Shown one piece after another: positions 1-25,240 of a DNA stretch of 64,000 nt. The stretch comes from Podarcis raffonei. Its lineage: Eukaryota; Chordata; Lepidosauria; Squamata; Lacertidae. The notes under the pieces were generated by a model. It ran no database searches. It worked only from the letters and a program-made list of their open reading frames with translations, and was not told the origin of the DNA. The stretch covers positions 16,361,479 to 16,425,478 of the forward strand of contig NC_070611.1 in assembly GCF_027172205.1 (NCBI RefSeq). Direction: 5' to 3'. The translations under genes were made by a program, and so were the position numbers. Positions within the stretch are counted from its first letter, which is position 1. Every line of letters begins with the position of its first letter.

Positions 1-1536
1 TCACTGATAATTAGTAAACCAAATCCTTGTCAGGATAAATTTCAGTACTGCAAAATTATTGAGACTCTTATCTCTCCTACTAATGACGTTTCACTTCTCC
101 TTTTGGGGGAAAACAAATCTGGAACTGTTGTGTATGTCGTATTTACCCATTTACCCTCCCTCGGATGCCATGTAAGCTATTTATCACAATTCCAGTGGAA
201 TGTAATAAAATGCTGATTTAAAAGAAAAAATCAGTGGAATGTTGTTTTAACAGATTTCAGTCAGTATTTTTTGAAACTACCTAGGTTTTGTTTGTATAGC
301 TTTTATGCGTCCTTTTCAACAATTCTACTTTTTTAACATACACATTTTTTTAAAGAAACATTTTGTCATGTACGTTTTGTAGACATTTATATGCCCTTAA
401 GATTGCCTTGGAGTGCATATTGCTTGTTGCCATCTCAACAGAATATTAATCGTAAAAATGCGGTTGTTAATCTATCCCGTGGAAAGCCTTTTGCCTTTTA
501 TGCAATTGTCCATTGGCTGGAGTAAAGACAATTTCTGACTTCAGTCTTCCCTGCTCCCTCTTCTTTAGAGAAGGTGGCATTTGAGGAGCAGAAACTAAAC
601 GCTGACATAGTCCACAACCTGACTGCATATTTAGCAAAGCAAACGTTTCCAGATTAATACCATTACAGCCTGTCTTTCAAAATGCTATTTTGCAAGTTTC
701 CATTCACTGGACATAATGCAGCACAGATAAGTGCACTTAGGTCCAGTTGCGGGGAAGGGGAGATAAACAGGAAATATGCACAATTAGCTGGGTAATGATT
801 GTGCCTGGGTTTAGTTCTTGCTTCTTACCAAAAGGAGGCTATAGTCGTCTTCTTCTTTGGTATTTTTGCTGATGATATGATGCTGGTGGGGAATTCTACA
901 TCTTTTGATGGGACTTATGATGGATTCCAAAGTTTTATTTAACTAAATTCAAGCGATAGATTTACAGGGCCTAACAGATTGTATTCCCCAACATCAATGA
1001 AAACAAATATCCCTAAATGAAATTTGATGCTGCTTTTTCTGTTTTTGCTTCATGTATTGCAATTAAATCTTGCAAAAAAAATATAAATGGTGGTGCTTGC
1101 CTGTTAATAGCACTTGAGACAATTTGCTCTGGAACCGCAACAGTTAAGTATATTGATACAGTTAATTGGTTTGAGTTGGGATACTCTTCCACACACCCTC
1201 CGTAGGCAAACCTCTTGAATACCTTATCCGCAAAAAAGTGGAAATTTGTTAAATGATGGGAGGAAGGTGCACAGGCTGATTTTTACAGGTACAGCTCAAC
1301 ACAAGATAAAAGAGAGAAAGGTTTGTGTCATTGGTCTTTGCCACTTATACTGCTTTCCTGACAACTGTTTGGAAGAAAAAGGAGTGAGCTGGAAAGTACC
1401 ATGTTATAAGCAACTTTTCAACAATTGGAATGATTATTTTTATTTTGATGGTTTCTCCTTTACCTTTTAAAAGGTTTCCAATGATATTTTTTTTGTTAGT
1501 TATCATACCTCTTGGGAATGTGTTAGATAACACTGG
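1..1536. other. Intergenic, no gene recognised
   Basis: AT-rich sequence with no recognisable exon. TRABD is the upstream neighbour of SELENOO in other vertebrates, but I cannot identify any TRABD coding sequence here. An AATAAA-type signal near 202 could be a 3' end of something to the left, but nothing supports this. A short stretch near 865-890 reads like an FADD reverse-transcriptase box, too short to call. Confidence 0.5.
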
Positions 1537-1930
1537 TCAACAACAAATTTGTTGTCTGCATTTTTTCAGTTGATTTAGGACAAATCTGATGCGCTGAATC
1601 CAAAAATCACATTGGTTTTGCTCAATCAGGTCAAGTTTTTGAGCTATGGCCACATGTCGGTTTTTTACGTTTTTGTTCACATGTACGCTTGTGTGGAGCA
1701 TTTTAGAAGAAGTTGGTGGGGGTAAAATGCCATGTTGAATAATTGTTTTGATTGGAAATGATTGTTTTAATGACAAGAAGTATTTAGGTCCGATAGTTCT
1801 GGGTGATTATGTCAAAAAGGGATCAGTTTGAAGTCATAAAACCTCGAAATCTTCCATAAATTGGTGCGGCAAAGCATAAAGTTATTTTGGTATTAAACTT
1901 GGTGACCAGGGTAAAGCTTGGGCACCACAC

Positions 1931-2539
1931 ATGGTGTGCAAGGCATGCACCGAGACTCTACGTGGGTGGACCAATGACAAGAGGAGTCTGAACTTTAGAA
2001 TTCCCATGGTTTGGAGGGAGCCGACAAACCATGTCACTGACTGCTACTTCTGCGCTGTTGATGTGACTGGGATCAACAGAAAGAACCGGAGCAGCCTCAA
2101 GTATCCTGATCTTCAATCAGCACGTCATCCTGTAGCTCATTGTGATGAAATTCCAGTGCCTGTCTTCGGAGAACTTCCTGATATTAGTGACGAAGATGCC
2201 TCCAGTGTTGAAGGACATGAAGAAGAAGAAGTGGTTCTTGAAGATGATGCTCCACATCCATTTTCCCAAAAGGAGTTGAATGATCTAGTTCGCGACCTCA
2301 GCTTGTCAAAGGACTCTGCCAAACTGTTGGCATCCAGATTGAAGGAAAAAACCTCCTCTCTGACAGTGCTCGCATCAGCTTCTTCCGCAACAGGCATCAA
2401 GAGTACCTCCGTTTTTTCTCGGAAGAGAAGGACTTGGTGTACTGTGCAGATATTGGGCAGCTTCTACTCAAGCTTGGAGTGCCACAGTACGAACCCAAAG
2501 ATTGGAGACTGTTCATTGACAGCAGCAAGCGATCACTGA
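1931..2539 (+). pseudogene. Transposase-like gene, N-terminal frame
   Basis: This 202-codon frame carries the N-terminal part of a multi-copy protein family that I recall from reptile and arthropod genomes as uncharacterised proteins. Two CxxC pairs are visible (VCKAC near residue 2 and CYFC near residue 38), suggesting a zinc-binding module, followed by an acidic stretch (about residues 75-108) and the family motif NDLVRDLSLSKDSAKLLASRL. In-frame codons upstream of the first ATG (GDQGKAWAPH) also look like family sequence, so the true N terminus probably starts earlier or on another exon. Beyond about residue 140 the family sequence continues in a different frame (next entry), so the gene as it stands is broken or needs an unrecognised mechanism. 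Confidence 0.6.
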
Positions 2540-3426
2540 AATGTGTTCTGCTACACAATGGCAACCGGTTTGCCTCTATACCGCTGGCTCACTCGAGTAC
2601 ACTGAAGGAGAACTATGAAGTGGTGAAGTATGTGCTGGAGAAAATTGGTTATGATCAGCATAAGTGGTTTATTTGTGTTGACCTGAAGATGGTGAACTTT
2701 TTGTTGGGACAACAGCCTGGCTTCACCAAGTACCCATGTTTTCTGTGCATGTGGGATAGTAGGGACCGTGCTCAGCATTACACGAAGGACTGGCCTGTGC
2801 GGGAGGAATTGGTGCCTTGCAGAGAAAGGAACGTCATCAACGACCCTCTGGTGGACAGAGACAGAATACTCTTCCCACCGCTGCACATCAAGCTCGGCTT
2901 AATCAAGCAGTTCACCAAGGCTCTGGACAAGGATGGTGACTGCTTCACTTACTTGTGCCAGGCTTTTCCAGGATTTACCATGGAGAAGTTGAAAGCTGGC
3001 ATCTTTGGTGGTCCTCAGATCTGTCAGCTCATCAGAGATCCAGAGTTCGGAAACTCAATGAACAAAGTGGAACTGGAAGCGTGGAAGGCATTTGTTCTGG
3101 TAGTGAAGAACTTTCTTGGCAACAATAAGGCCAGAAACCACACAGAACTTGTCAACAGCATGCTGACTGCTTTCAGAAACCTGGGCTGCAACATGAGCGT
3201 CAAGATGCACTACCTATTTTCACATATGGACCGGTTTCCTGAGAACCTGGGTTCAATGAGTGACGAGCAAGGGGAGAGATTCCATCAGGACATGAAAGAG
3301 ATGGAGACCAGGTATCAGGGTTGCTGGGACGCAGTCATGATGGCTGACTACTGTTGGACTCTGAAGAGAGACCTTCCTGCCGCTGAGCATTCCAGGAGTT
3401 CCAAGAAACGGAAGTTCAAGCCCTGA
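2434..3426 (+). pseudogene. Transposase-like gene, C-terminal frame
   Basis: A long open frame of 330 codons with the core of the same family. It has LFIDSSKRSLK near residue 26, WFICVDLK near residue 78, the cysteine pair YPCFLCMWDSRD near residue 100 and DEQGERFHQDM near residue 277, and it ends in a basic tail (SSKKRKFKP). The Asp in FIDSS, the Asp in CVDLK and the Glu in GERFHQD are spaced as in an RNase H-like DDE transposase with a zinc-binding insert. That assignment is my inference from pattern, not from a known family. Family sequence continues upstream of the first ATG in this frame, overlapping the preceding entry, so both frames belong to one gene. The long intact frame argues for recent activity. 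Confidence 0.65.
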
Positions 3427-3749
3427 AGTTTGAAAAATGGTGAAGCAACATGCAATTTACATGTACTTACCTTTATCAATGCCTACCATTCAGTTTACAG
3501 TAATCGATGTTTCTATCAGGTAATCAATATATTTTGTTGGAAAAACATTTTTTTCTCTTAGAAACATATTTAGGATATGTGTTGACAAAAATCAGCTGAT
3601 AATGCCACAAAAATGTAATCAATTTTGTCACAAGATCTGATTTTTTTCAAATCAACATAACACAAAAACCTGACCTGATGGAGAGAAATGGATGCCATTT
3701 CCTGATTCAGCAGTGCAAAAATACCCTAAATCAGTTGTAGAAATGCTTT

Positions 3750-3987
3750 CCCCGGAGTGCTTTTAAAGGCGGGTGGCTGGGAGGGAATCCCTTGGACCCC
3801 CGCCGGACTTCAAAAGAGCTTCGGGAAGTCCGGCGGGGGTCCAAGGGATTCCCTCCCAGCCCGCCCCGCTCCGCTGAAGAAAGGCCCATAGGAAAATTTG
3901 TCTTGCGAAGCGGCTAAAAATTCAGAAAACCCTTTCGTCTTGCGCGTTTTTCGTTTAGCGAGGCATTCATCTTGCGGGGTACCACTG
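3750..3987. mobile_element. Truncated GC-rich foldback element (right end)
   Basis: The right terminus matches the family of the two full copies at 13226 and 37631: a cgtcttgcg-type repeat, then ggggtaccactg followed by TA. The left end is missing, cut off at the transposon that ends near 3745. The core is a perfect hairpin: arms 3775-3810 and 3826-3861 (36 bases each) around a 15-base loop. Confidence 0.8.
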
Positions 3988-4808
3988 TATTTCCATATGC
4001 CAAAAAGAGAGAAATAGAATAAAAGGTCTACCCGTCAGCTAGCATTTCATATTTACCAATTCAGTGTGTGTGTGTGTTCTTTCAAGAGTGTATGAAATGA
4101 GAATATGCTATTCCATGTCCCAAAGACTTCTGCACAATGCAACTGAATGGGGCTACCAGTATTTGATATATACTGAATGCCTCTTAGTGCTTGACCTAAC
4201 TGAAAATGCCTGATTTAAATATGCCCCATGGATGCTGAATAAAGATGATTCATAGCTGCACTGTGGGGTGTGGTATAACAAAAGTTAGAGAGGCACCTGC
4301 TTGCAGCAACCTTACACTTTACCATGAGAAGTCAGTGATGTGCTGCTGCTAAAGATCACAATATTGATTTTACAGACATCGAGATGCTGTTGCCGTCCAA
4401 TAGCAAAAGGAGGCCTTCATCATGTACGAAGTGGCCACATCATACTCATTGCACAGAAGGATCTTGCACTTTGCACCATAATTCTCTTTCCAGGAAGGCT
4501 AGGGAGATACTTTTAAAAAATGAAAATTTGGGGTCTGAGACACCTGCCCAGGGACACCAGTGAGAGCGGGTAACCAACTCCTAGGTTAATGCTATCAGAC
4601 TAGAGGAAAACAAACCCTTCACTTTCTTAGGATTAGCCTTAACCAGTATGGCATCCCAGGCAAAAAATTGAAAATGTTCTTCTGCATTGCACCTGAAGTT
4701 TTACAGGCTTGTCAACATTGTTCCCAAGTAAATGTGGAAACTGATTTTGTTTAGATGCATCCATTATTGACACAACTGCCCATCTTCCTTTATACAAGTT
4801 GAATTAGG
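3988..4808. other. Intergenic, nothing recognised
   Basis: No exon or clear repeat seen, apart from a short TG run near 4063-4075. Confidence 0.4.
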
Positions 4809-4946
4809 CCAGGTATAGGCAAACTCAGCCCTCCAGATGTTTTGGGACTACAACTCCCATCATTCCTAGCTAACAGGACCAGTAGTTAGGGATTATGGGA
4901 GTTGTAGTCCCAAAACATCTGGAGGGCCAAGTTTGCCTATGCCTGG
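4809..4946. mobile_element. hAT-like foldback MITE
   Basis: Near-perfect palindrome of about 138 bases. The left arm contains ccctccagatgttttggg and the right arm its reverse complement, separated by about 25 bases. It belongs to the family that elsewhere in the window (50283) has an exact 8-bp target duplication. Confidence 0.8.
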
Positions 4947-4964
4947 TTTAGGTTCATAACTTTT

Positions 4965-5512
4965 TCCCCCAAAATTTTTTATTGGTTTTTACAATATTAT
5001 AGACAAACAAACACACAAAACAAACAAACATACCAAACATAAATCATAACCTTATTAAAAATAACAGGTATTAACTTTGTAGAGCGACTTCCTTGTTTCC
5101 CCTTGGTTGAATTTCATTGCATGTCCTTATAACGGTTTTCCAAATCCCAATTTTTATAAAATTTAACTTAAACATTTACATCTTTAAATCTTCTCCTTAT
5201 AGTATTAAACATATTATTTTATCACTTAACATAAATACAATCCTAAGCCCATTAAATATCTGGAAACTATTTCCGGCTAGTTTAACTTAACAAATTTAGC
5301 TAAATAATCATTAAATTTATTCCATTCTTCCTGATATTCCTCCTCCTTCTGGTTGCGGACTCTTCCAGTTAGGTAGGCTAGCTCCGAAAAATCCATCATC
5401 TTCATCTGCCCTTCTTCTACTGTTGGTAGTTCTTGAGTTTTCCACTTTTTAGCTAACAAAATACGAGCCGCAGTTGTGGCATACAAAAATAATTTAACAT
5501 CTTTCTTGGGCA
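4965..5512 (-). mobile_element. 5'-truncated L1 LINE, 3' end
   Basis: Flanked by an exact 20-bp duplication, at 4945-4964 and 5513-5532, beginning ggtttaggttcataac. On the minus strand the left part encodes the C-terminus of an L1-type ORF2 protein (5277-5512; LYATTAARILLAKKWK motif). An A/T-rich 3' untranslated segment follows down to an AATAAA-like tail. The long duplication and 5' truncation are typical of L1 target-primed insertion. Confidence 0.8.
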
Positions 5513-5532
5513 GGTTTAGGTTCATAACTTTT

Positions 5533-6033
5533 GGGAGGCAAGACTTACACTGATTTCAGGCAACTACAGTACTGCAAACAAATATATATTTGCATATTTG
5601 AAGTCTGTCCTTGTGTTGAAATTGGTGAGATTCACTTGAGTAAACATGGGCTTCTGTGGACATTCTCTCCATCATTCATGACATGACAGCTGCCCAACCC
5701 AAATTCTGGTTTTATAAAAATGTAGGGTCTTACTGTAGCTATGACCAGGCTGGTGTCCTCTTAATCTACCAAAGTATCACCAAATCTAGTTAAGATTTCA
5801 TATTTTAATTCGGTTCCTGCCTCATGTGAAAAAGAAGTAAATCCCTTTCAGTTCCAAGGGGTTTACTACCAAGTAAGTGGGAACCCAACTGCAGCATTAG
5901 CTGTGTTGGTGGTTTTTAAGCATTAAAACAAAAGGTATGAAAAGGCAATGCTACTGAAAGGTGTATTCTGTGCCATGTTTTTTGCTGGGGGGGGGTTCAA
6001 AATCATAAACTGCACTCTCCCACATTTAAGCTG
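5533..6033. other. Intergenic, nothing recognised
   Basis: No coding potential or clear repeat seen. A G run lies near 5987-5995. Confidence 0.4.
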
Positions 6034-6545
6034 CTGGAACGTGTGCAGAGGAGGGCAACAAAGGTGATCAAGGGTCTGGAAACCAAGCCTTATGAAGAAC
6101 AGTTGAAGGAGCTGGGTATGTTTAGCCTGGAAAAGAGGAGATATGATAGCCATTGTCAAGTATCTCTAGGGCTGTCCCATGGAAGAGGGGAACAAGCTTG
6201 TTTTCTCCAGCCAATGGCTTCAAGAAAGGAGATTCAGACTAAACATCAGGAAGCACTTTCTGACGATAAGAACTCTTCTTTGACAGTGAAATGGGAGGTT
6301 GTGGACTCTCCTTCCTCGGAGGTTTTTAAGCAGAAGTTGGATGGCCATCTGTCATGGATGTCTGTAGCTGACCTCCTTTGTAATGTTTTATTTTGAAATC
6401 TTTTAAGATAATATTTTAGTTTTCTGTTATGTTGCTTTGATTGTATACTCTGTATTTGACTTTCTTCAGATTGTTTTATTTTGGTTTTATTGATTTAATA
6501 TGCTGTAAACTGCTTTGAGGTTTTTCTTAAAAATATAAAGTGGTA
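6034..6545 (+). mobile_element. CR1/L2-like LINE 3' fragment
   Basis: The sequence from gagggcaacaaaggtgatca through ggatggccatctgtcatgga matches the terminal ORF2 region of CR1-type LINEs known from reptiles and birds. The peptide [20 protein letters not shown] is visible from 6043. An AT-rich tail follows, ending near an aatataaagtggtat segment. It is 5'-truncated. Confidence 0.75.
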
Positions 6546-6547
6546 TT

Positions 6548-6975
6548 TTATTGTTTAGTTGTGTCCGACTCTTCATGAGAGCACACCAGGCACCAGTCTT
6601 CTACTGCCTCCCGCAGTTTGGTCAAACTCATGCTGGTAGCTTTGAGAACACTGTCCAACCATCTCGTCCTCTGTCATCCCCTTCTCCTTGTGCCCTCAAT
6701 CTTTCCCAACATCAGGGTCTTTTCCAGGGAGTCTTCTCTTCTCGTGAGGTGGCCAAAGTATTGGAGCCTCAGCTTCAGGATCTGTCCTTCCAGTGAGCAC
6801 TCAGGGCTGATTTCCTTCACAATGGAGAGGTTTGATCTTCTTGCAGTCCAGCACCATAATTCAAAAGCATCAATTCTTTGGCGATTAGCCTTCTTTATGG
6901 TCCAACTTTCACTTCCATACATCACAACTGGGAAAACCATAGCTTTAACTATACGGACCTTTGTTGGTCCAAACC
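6548..6975 (-). mobile_element. BovB (RTE) LINE fragment
   Basis: On the minus strand this encodes the C-terminal part of a BovB reverse transcriptase: VFPVVMYGSESWTIKKA, then LQYFGHLTRREDSLEKTLML and a GKIEGTRRRG end. The plus strand begins with the BovB-typical gtgtccgactcttc. 5'-truncated; a second copy lies at 26371. Confidence 0.9.
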
Positions 6976-7123
6976 CACTGCAATGCAGAAATCTCAACTG
7001 AAGCATGCATGCATGCATTTATTTATTATTTATTTATTTAAATAAATTAAGTACGTAAGTGGTATAGAAATTAAAATAAATAAATAAATGCTGAGATTTC
7101 TGCATTGCAGTGGGTTTGGGCCA
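6965..7123. repeat. 34-base inverted repeat around an AT-rich spacer
   Basis: Arms at 6965-6998 and 7090-7123 match as reverse complements at 32 of 34 bases. The spacer is built of ATTT/AAAT runs. The right arm merges into a repeat tail (ctgcattgcag...) also seen near 12470 and 14720. The left arm overlaps the end of the BovB fragment. Confidence 0.8.
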
Positions 7124-7259
7124 GATGAGCCGGGGGTCCCTCCCAATTCTATGAAATTAAAACATACAGGAACTGGCAGACCTATCATAAGCCACACGAT
7201 ATTATGGATCGATTTTAGCAGAGCGAGCCCCCCTTCCCCCCCCCCGCACCCTTAGAAAT

Positions 7260-7558
7260 ACTTCTGTTCGAATAACGGTTCCCACGGTGCTGAGGCAGCT
7301 GCCCCTGCGCGACGGCGTCACTCCCAAGCGGAGGCGAAAGGCGATTAATATCTCTCCCCCTCGTCCCATTGGCCGGTTCCTTGGAGCCCCCTCCCTGATT
7401 GGGTGGAGATCAGCAGGCTCGCGCCCAGGGGCGAGCTGGGATAGGCCAGAGAGCGGGTGGGCGGTTATAGGCGGGACTCGGAAGGCGGTTATGGGCGGGA
7501 CCGACGTTACGAGCGCCCTCCCTGGCGGACGGTGGCCGAAAAGGCCGGAGAAAAGCGA
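7260..7558 (+). promoter_or_regulatory. SELENOO CpG-island promoter and 5' UTR
   Basis: GC- and CpG-rich, with no TATA box near the start. Two inverted CCAAT boxes (ATTGG at 7368-7372 and 7398-7402) and GC-box-like gggcgg motifs near 7459 and 7494 are present. A 17-base motif gcggttatrggcgggac occurs twice, at 7461-7477 and 7485-7501. The CpG-rich stretch extends through exon 1 to about 8150. The exact transcription start cannot be read from the sequence. Confidence 0.7.
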
Positions 7559-22329
<14,771 letters not shown>

Positions 22330-22589
22330 CTGCCTTGTTTGTATTTTCCACAAAGGGATAGTGATCTTCCCAAGTGGAGAGTGCATCAAGGTGTATAGAA
22401 GTGCTATTAATTCTCAAACAGATGGGTCGGATGTCTTCACAGTCTCACTTGAGCCATATTCATTTTACAACTTGTGACCATCACAACTGTCCACGCACAC
22501 TGCTGAAAGACAGACCAAAGTTTTATCTTTTATTCATCGCAAAGTGCAGTTATATTTTTTCCGCCCTGATCTGTGAACATCCAAGTGAA

Positions 22590-22660
22590 ATCTGTGTTTG
22601 TGAAGACAAAAATAGCAATCCAGATGCTGGAATTATTTTTGTCTGAAAATGAACTAATAG
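22590..22660 (+). promoter_or_regulatory. SECIS element of SELENOO (type II)
   Basis: The hairpin has a GTGA at 22600-22603, then an 11-bp perfect helix (agacaaaaata, 22604-22614, with 22634-22644), then an internal loop containing AA at 22617-22618. A short upper helix (tcca 22619-22622 with tgga 22628-22631) closes a 5-base loop. The 3' strand of the core is TGAA at 22644-22647. This is the layout of a form 2 selenocysteine insertion sequence: a non-Watson-Crick GA quartet, a helix of 11-12 bp, unpaired AA, and an extra apical stem. It lies about 280 bases after the UGA, in the expected 3' UTR position. Confidence 0.85.
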
Positions 22661-23528
22661 TACTTCCTGGCAATATATTTGTAACATTTTTTATTATTAT
22701 GCAGGGATATCTCTCAATGGGGAGTGGGTTTAAGCTCATCATTGCTTATTCTAAGCTATGTTTCATTTAATAGTTCATTTATTGTGAACCTTTGTGTTTA
22801 AATCAAGTTTTTAGAGAAATTATTTTTGGGTCGTAGGGAAAAGATGATGGTGTATATTTAAAAAAATGGAATGAAGAAGAAAACTAGTTTCAGTGTAAAT
22901 GATTTACATATAGTGGCCTGATTTCAGTTAGGGCCATAACCATACTAAAGCATATGGTTCAAGACTCTATTCTGGGTCTTAATGCAATCCCACAAAAAGA
23001 GGCTCCACGCTGACAGCACCAATTGTTGGAATAGTGGGGAAACGACTCCCCTCTGCCTCCTGTAGGTGTTCAGCATTGACAGTAGAGAGCATGAGTCAAC
23101 AGGTTAATTTTTGCCAAAATGTATAATGTATAAATTGCTTTGTATTTGAACAATGCCTTCAAATGATGTATGCTTTCACTCTTGCATCTCAGATAACCTA
23201 TTTATTTCCTATGTAAACAACTTTGCTACCTCATGGAAAGTCTTCCGTTCTCGCGCTTTTTGCCTTTTGTGGCAATTGAGTTATATTTTAACTTTAGCTT
23301 ATTTCAGCTTCAGCGAAACAGCTGCATGAAAACATGGCTGTTCTTCAGAGGTGTGTTAAAAGAGGTTATGCTCCAATACATCCTGATGGCTGTGACTGTA
23401 GTCCCAAGGACTGTTCTTTACAGTTAGTATCCCTTTAAAATCAGTAGGAATGTACTGGAGTGTCAACGCACCTCTCACATATCGTGATCTTTCTGCCTTA
23501 TAATGTAAACGTAGACTAGCAGTTGGAA

Positions 23529-23534
23529 AATAAA
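23529..23534 (+). terminator. Possible polyadenylation signal of SELENOO
   Basis: First AATAAA after the SECIS element. Others follow near 23806 and 23949, so which one is used is unknown. Confidence 0.35.
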
Positions 23535-24949
23535 AATACGTTGATGTGAGTTATTGATAAATGGCAGACACAGGAAATTTTGCAGACAACTGCTATACTT
23601 TTCTTGCTTTTAATTTAAAGTTCTGTACACACAAATGAATGAATAGGGCTATTATTAATTGGTCTTGCTGTTAGCAGATCTTAACTGTGGCTTCTGAGGG
23701 TCTTATGTAGAGTTTTAAATTAAAAAAACAGTGCTCAGGTCAGCTGTTGTGAATGGAATACCTATTGCACACAATCAAAATTACTTACTTTTTATGCAGT
23801 TTTAGCAATAAAAACATGCCACATGAATGTTTTTATGATACTTTTAAGTATTGCACTCTATACCTTTTGAAGAATGTTGTGGACATTTCCTCATTCTGCA
23901 AATAATAGGAAAAATCTGAAATCTATTACGCTGAGCTGTGTTAATTGAAAATAAATTATTTTGACCATTAATTTGTTTGTACTGTGTTATTTTTAGACTA
24001 ATTAAGAAATCTGAGAAATTATTAAAATGTCCACTAGTCGCAGGTATGTCCATTGTCGTGATATTTCTGAGAAATCCAATGTTGGAGTTTCTGGATCTTT
24101 GTTAATTACTTATTTACTGTATTTCACCCCACATCTCAGAGGATTGTCTCCCAAAAAAGGCTTGTGTTGTTTTTTTAAAGAGAGAAAGATAGGCACTGAT
24201 AATCAGGCTCACAATGACATGCAGGGAAAAAGAGAGAAGATGGGAAGAGAGCATTTCTATAGGTGTTGAGTTGTGAATGGGTGTTTATATGCATTTGGGG
24301 TCAGGCTGATCTTGCCTTGGTGGCATTTTTGCCGGCATAGCAGTTGGCTATTTTCTTTTCACCCATGGAGGCCCTTTCTCCTTTACTTCTGCAGTCCCAG
24401 ATGCAATGAAATACAATCAGACATCAGCATTAAAATATCAGTAATTATTTACACATTTGTACCTTTGCCCCATCATTCGTAAAGAGACATTGATCAGAAA
24501 TGGCACATAAGTAGCAACTTTGTATTTTCTAATTAGCCATGTTTCCTTTCGTTCTAGCCGTATATTGCCATAAATACATTGTGTGTGAAGAACAGTCATT
24601 GCATTTTGGGTCTGCTTTGCACACATCTAGGGGCTGCTTGTCTCAGAAAGAGATCTATTGTCATCTACTGGGGGAAATAACAACAGAGATTTGTGGAACT
24701 ACCTGGGAGACTGTTTGGATCCAGATTTTGGCACTTAGTTGACCCATTGAAATCAATGGGATTGAAGTTAGTTGTAACTATTCAGCTCTATTAATTCCAG
24801 TACGTTTACTCTAAGTTGATTAAGTTTGGGTCCAAGTTTAATGATTTACTTAAGGCATTTGTTTTTGTACAGATATGTTGCTAGGCTAAACTGGCAGGTC
24901 TATACAGATGCTTTGGAAGAGAGGTAGAGGTAAACAATGAGATTAGCGG

Positions 24950-25240
24950 AAACCAGAAAAAGTACAGCCTGTGACAATTACATTAATTGTAACAGTCTGT
25001 ACTTTTTGTGTTTACCTATAACCTCACTTTTTGTGTTTGCCTATAACCTCACTATAACCTCAATTCCTTCTCCGCTCCTCCCCCTGCTGCCCACCCCAGC
25101 CAATTTACCTGTTAATTTAGGATAATGCATCTGCTGAAGTGGGCTCTGGTCCACAAAAGCTTATGCCATAATGCATTTGTTAGTCTTTAAGTTGCGGTTA
25201 GACATTCTGTTGGGTTTGTAGCAGCAAAGTAACACAGCCT
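24950..25240. repeat. Old amniote interspersed repeat with a hairpin
   Basis: The segment gaagtgggctctggtccac, then aaaagcttatgcc and ttgttagtctttaag (about 25135-25195), is a widely conserved vertebrate repeat that I cannot name with certainty. Next to it, arms 24957-24980 and 24984-25007 form a 24-bp hairpin with 2 mismatches and a 3-base loop. Confidence 0.55.

Larger units (their letters stand above)
1537..3745 (+). mobile_element. DNA transposon with long imperfect terminal inverted repeats
   Basis: The left end (about 1537-1650) and the right end (about 3650-3745) are inverted copies of each other. Reading the left end on the minus strand gives, in order, a caaaaacttgacctgat block, a gattcagc block and a ctaaatcaact block. 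The right end shows the same three blocks in the same order and spacing on the plus strand (caaaaacctgacctgat, gattcagc, ctaaatcagtt). Between them lies a transposase-like gene of about 500 codons. The left outer end also has a 16-base palindrome at 1540-1555. The right outer end abuts the truncated foldback element at 3750, so no clean target duplication can be read. I infer a cut-and-paste DNA transposon of unassigned superfamily. Confidence 0.7.

Noticed and set aside
865-895. FADDMMLVG-like reverse transcriptase box
   Set aside because: Single short motif without flanking reverse transcriptase sequence; likely chance or a very old LINE trace.
23326-23387. Alternative SECIS with ATGA and TGAT
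   Set aside because: The two strands between the motifs do not pair well. The hairpin at 22600-22647 fits the SECIS model far better.
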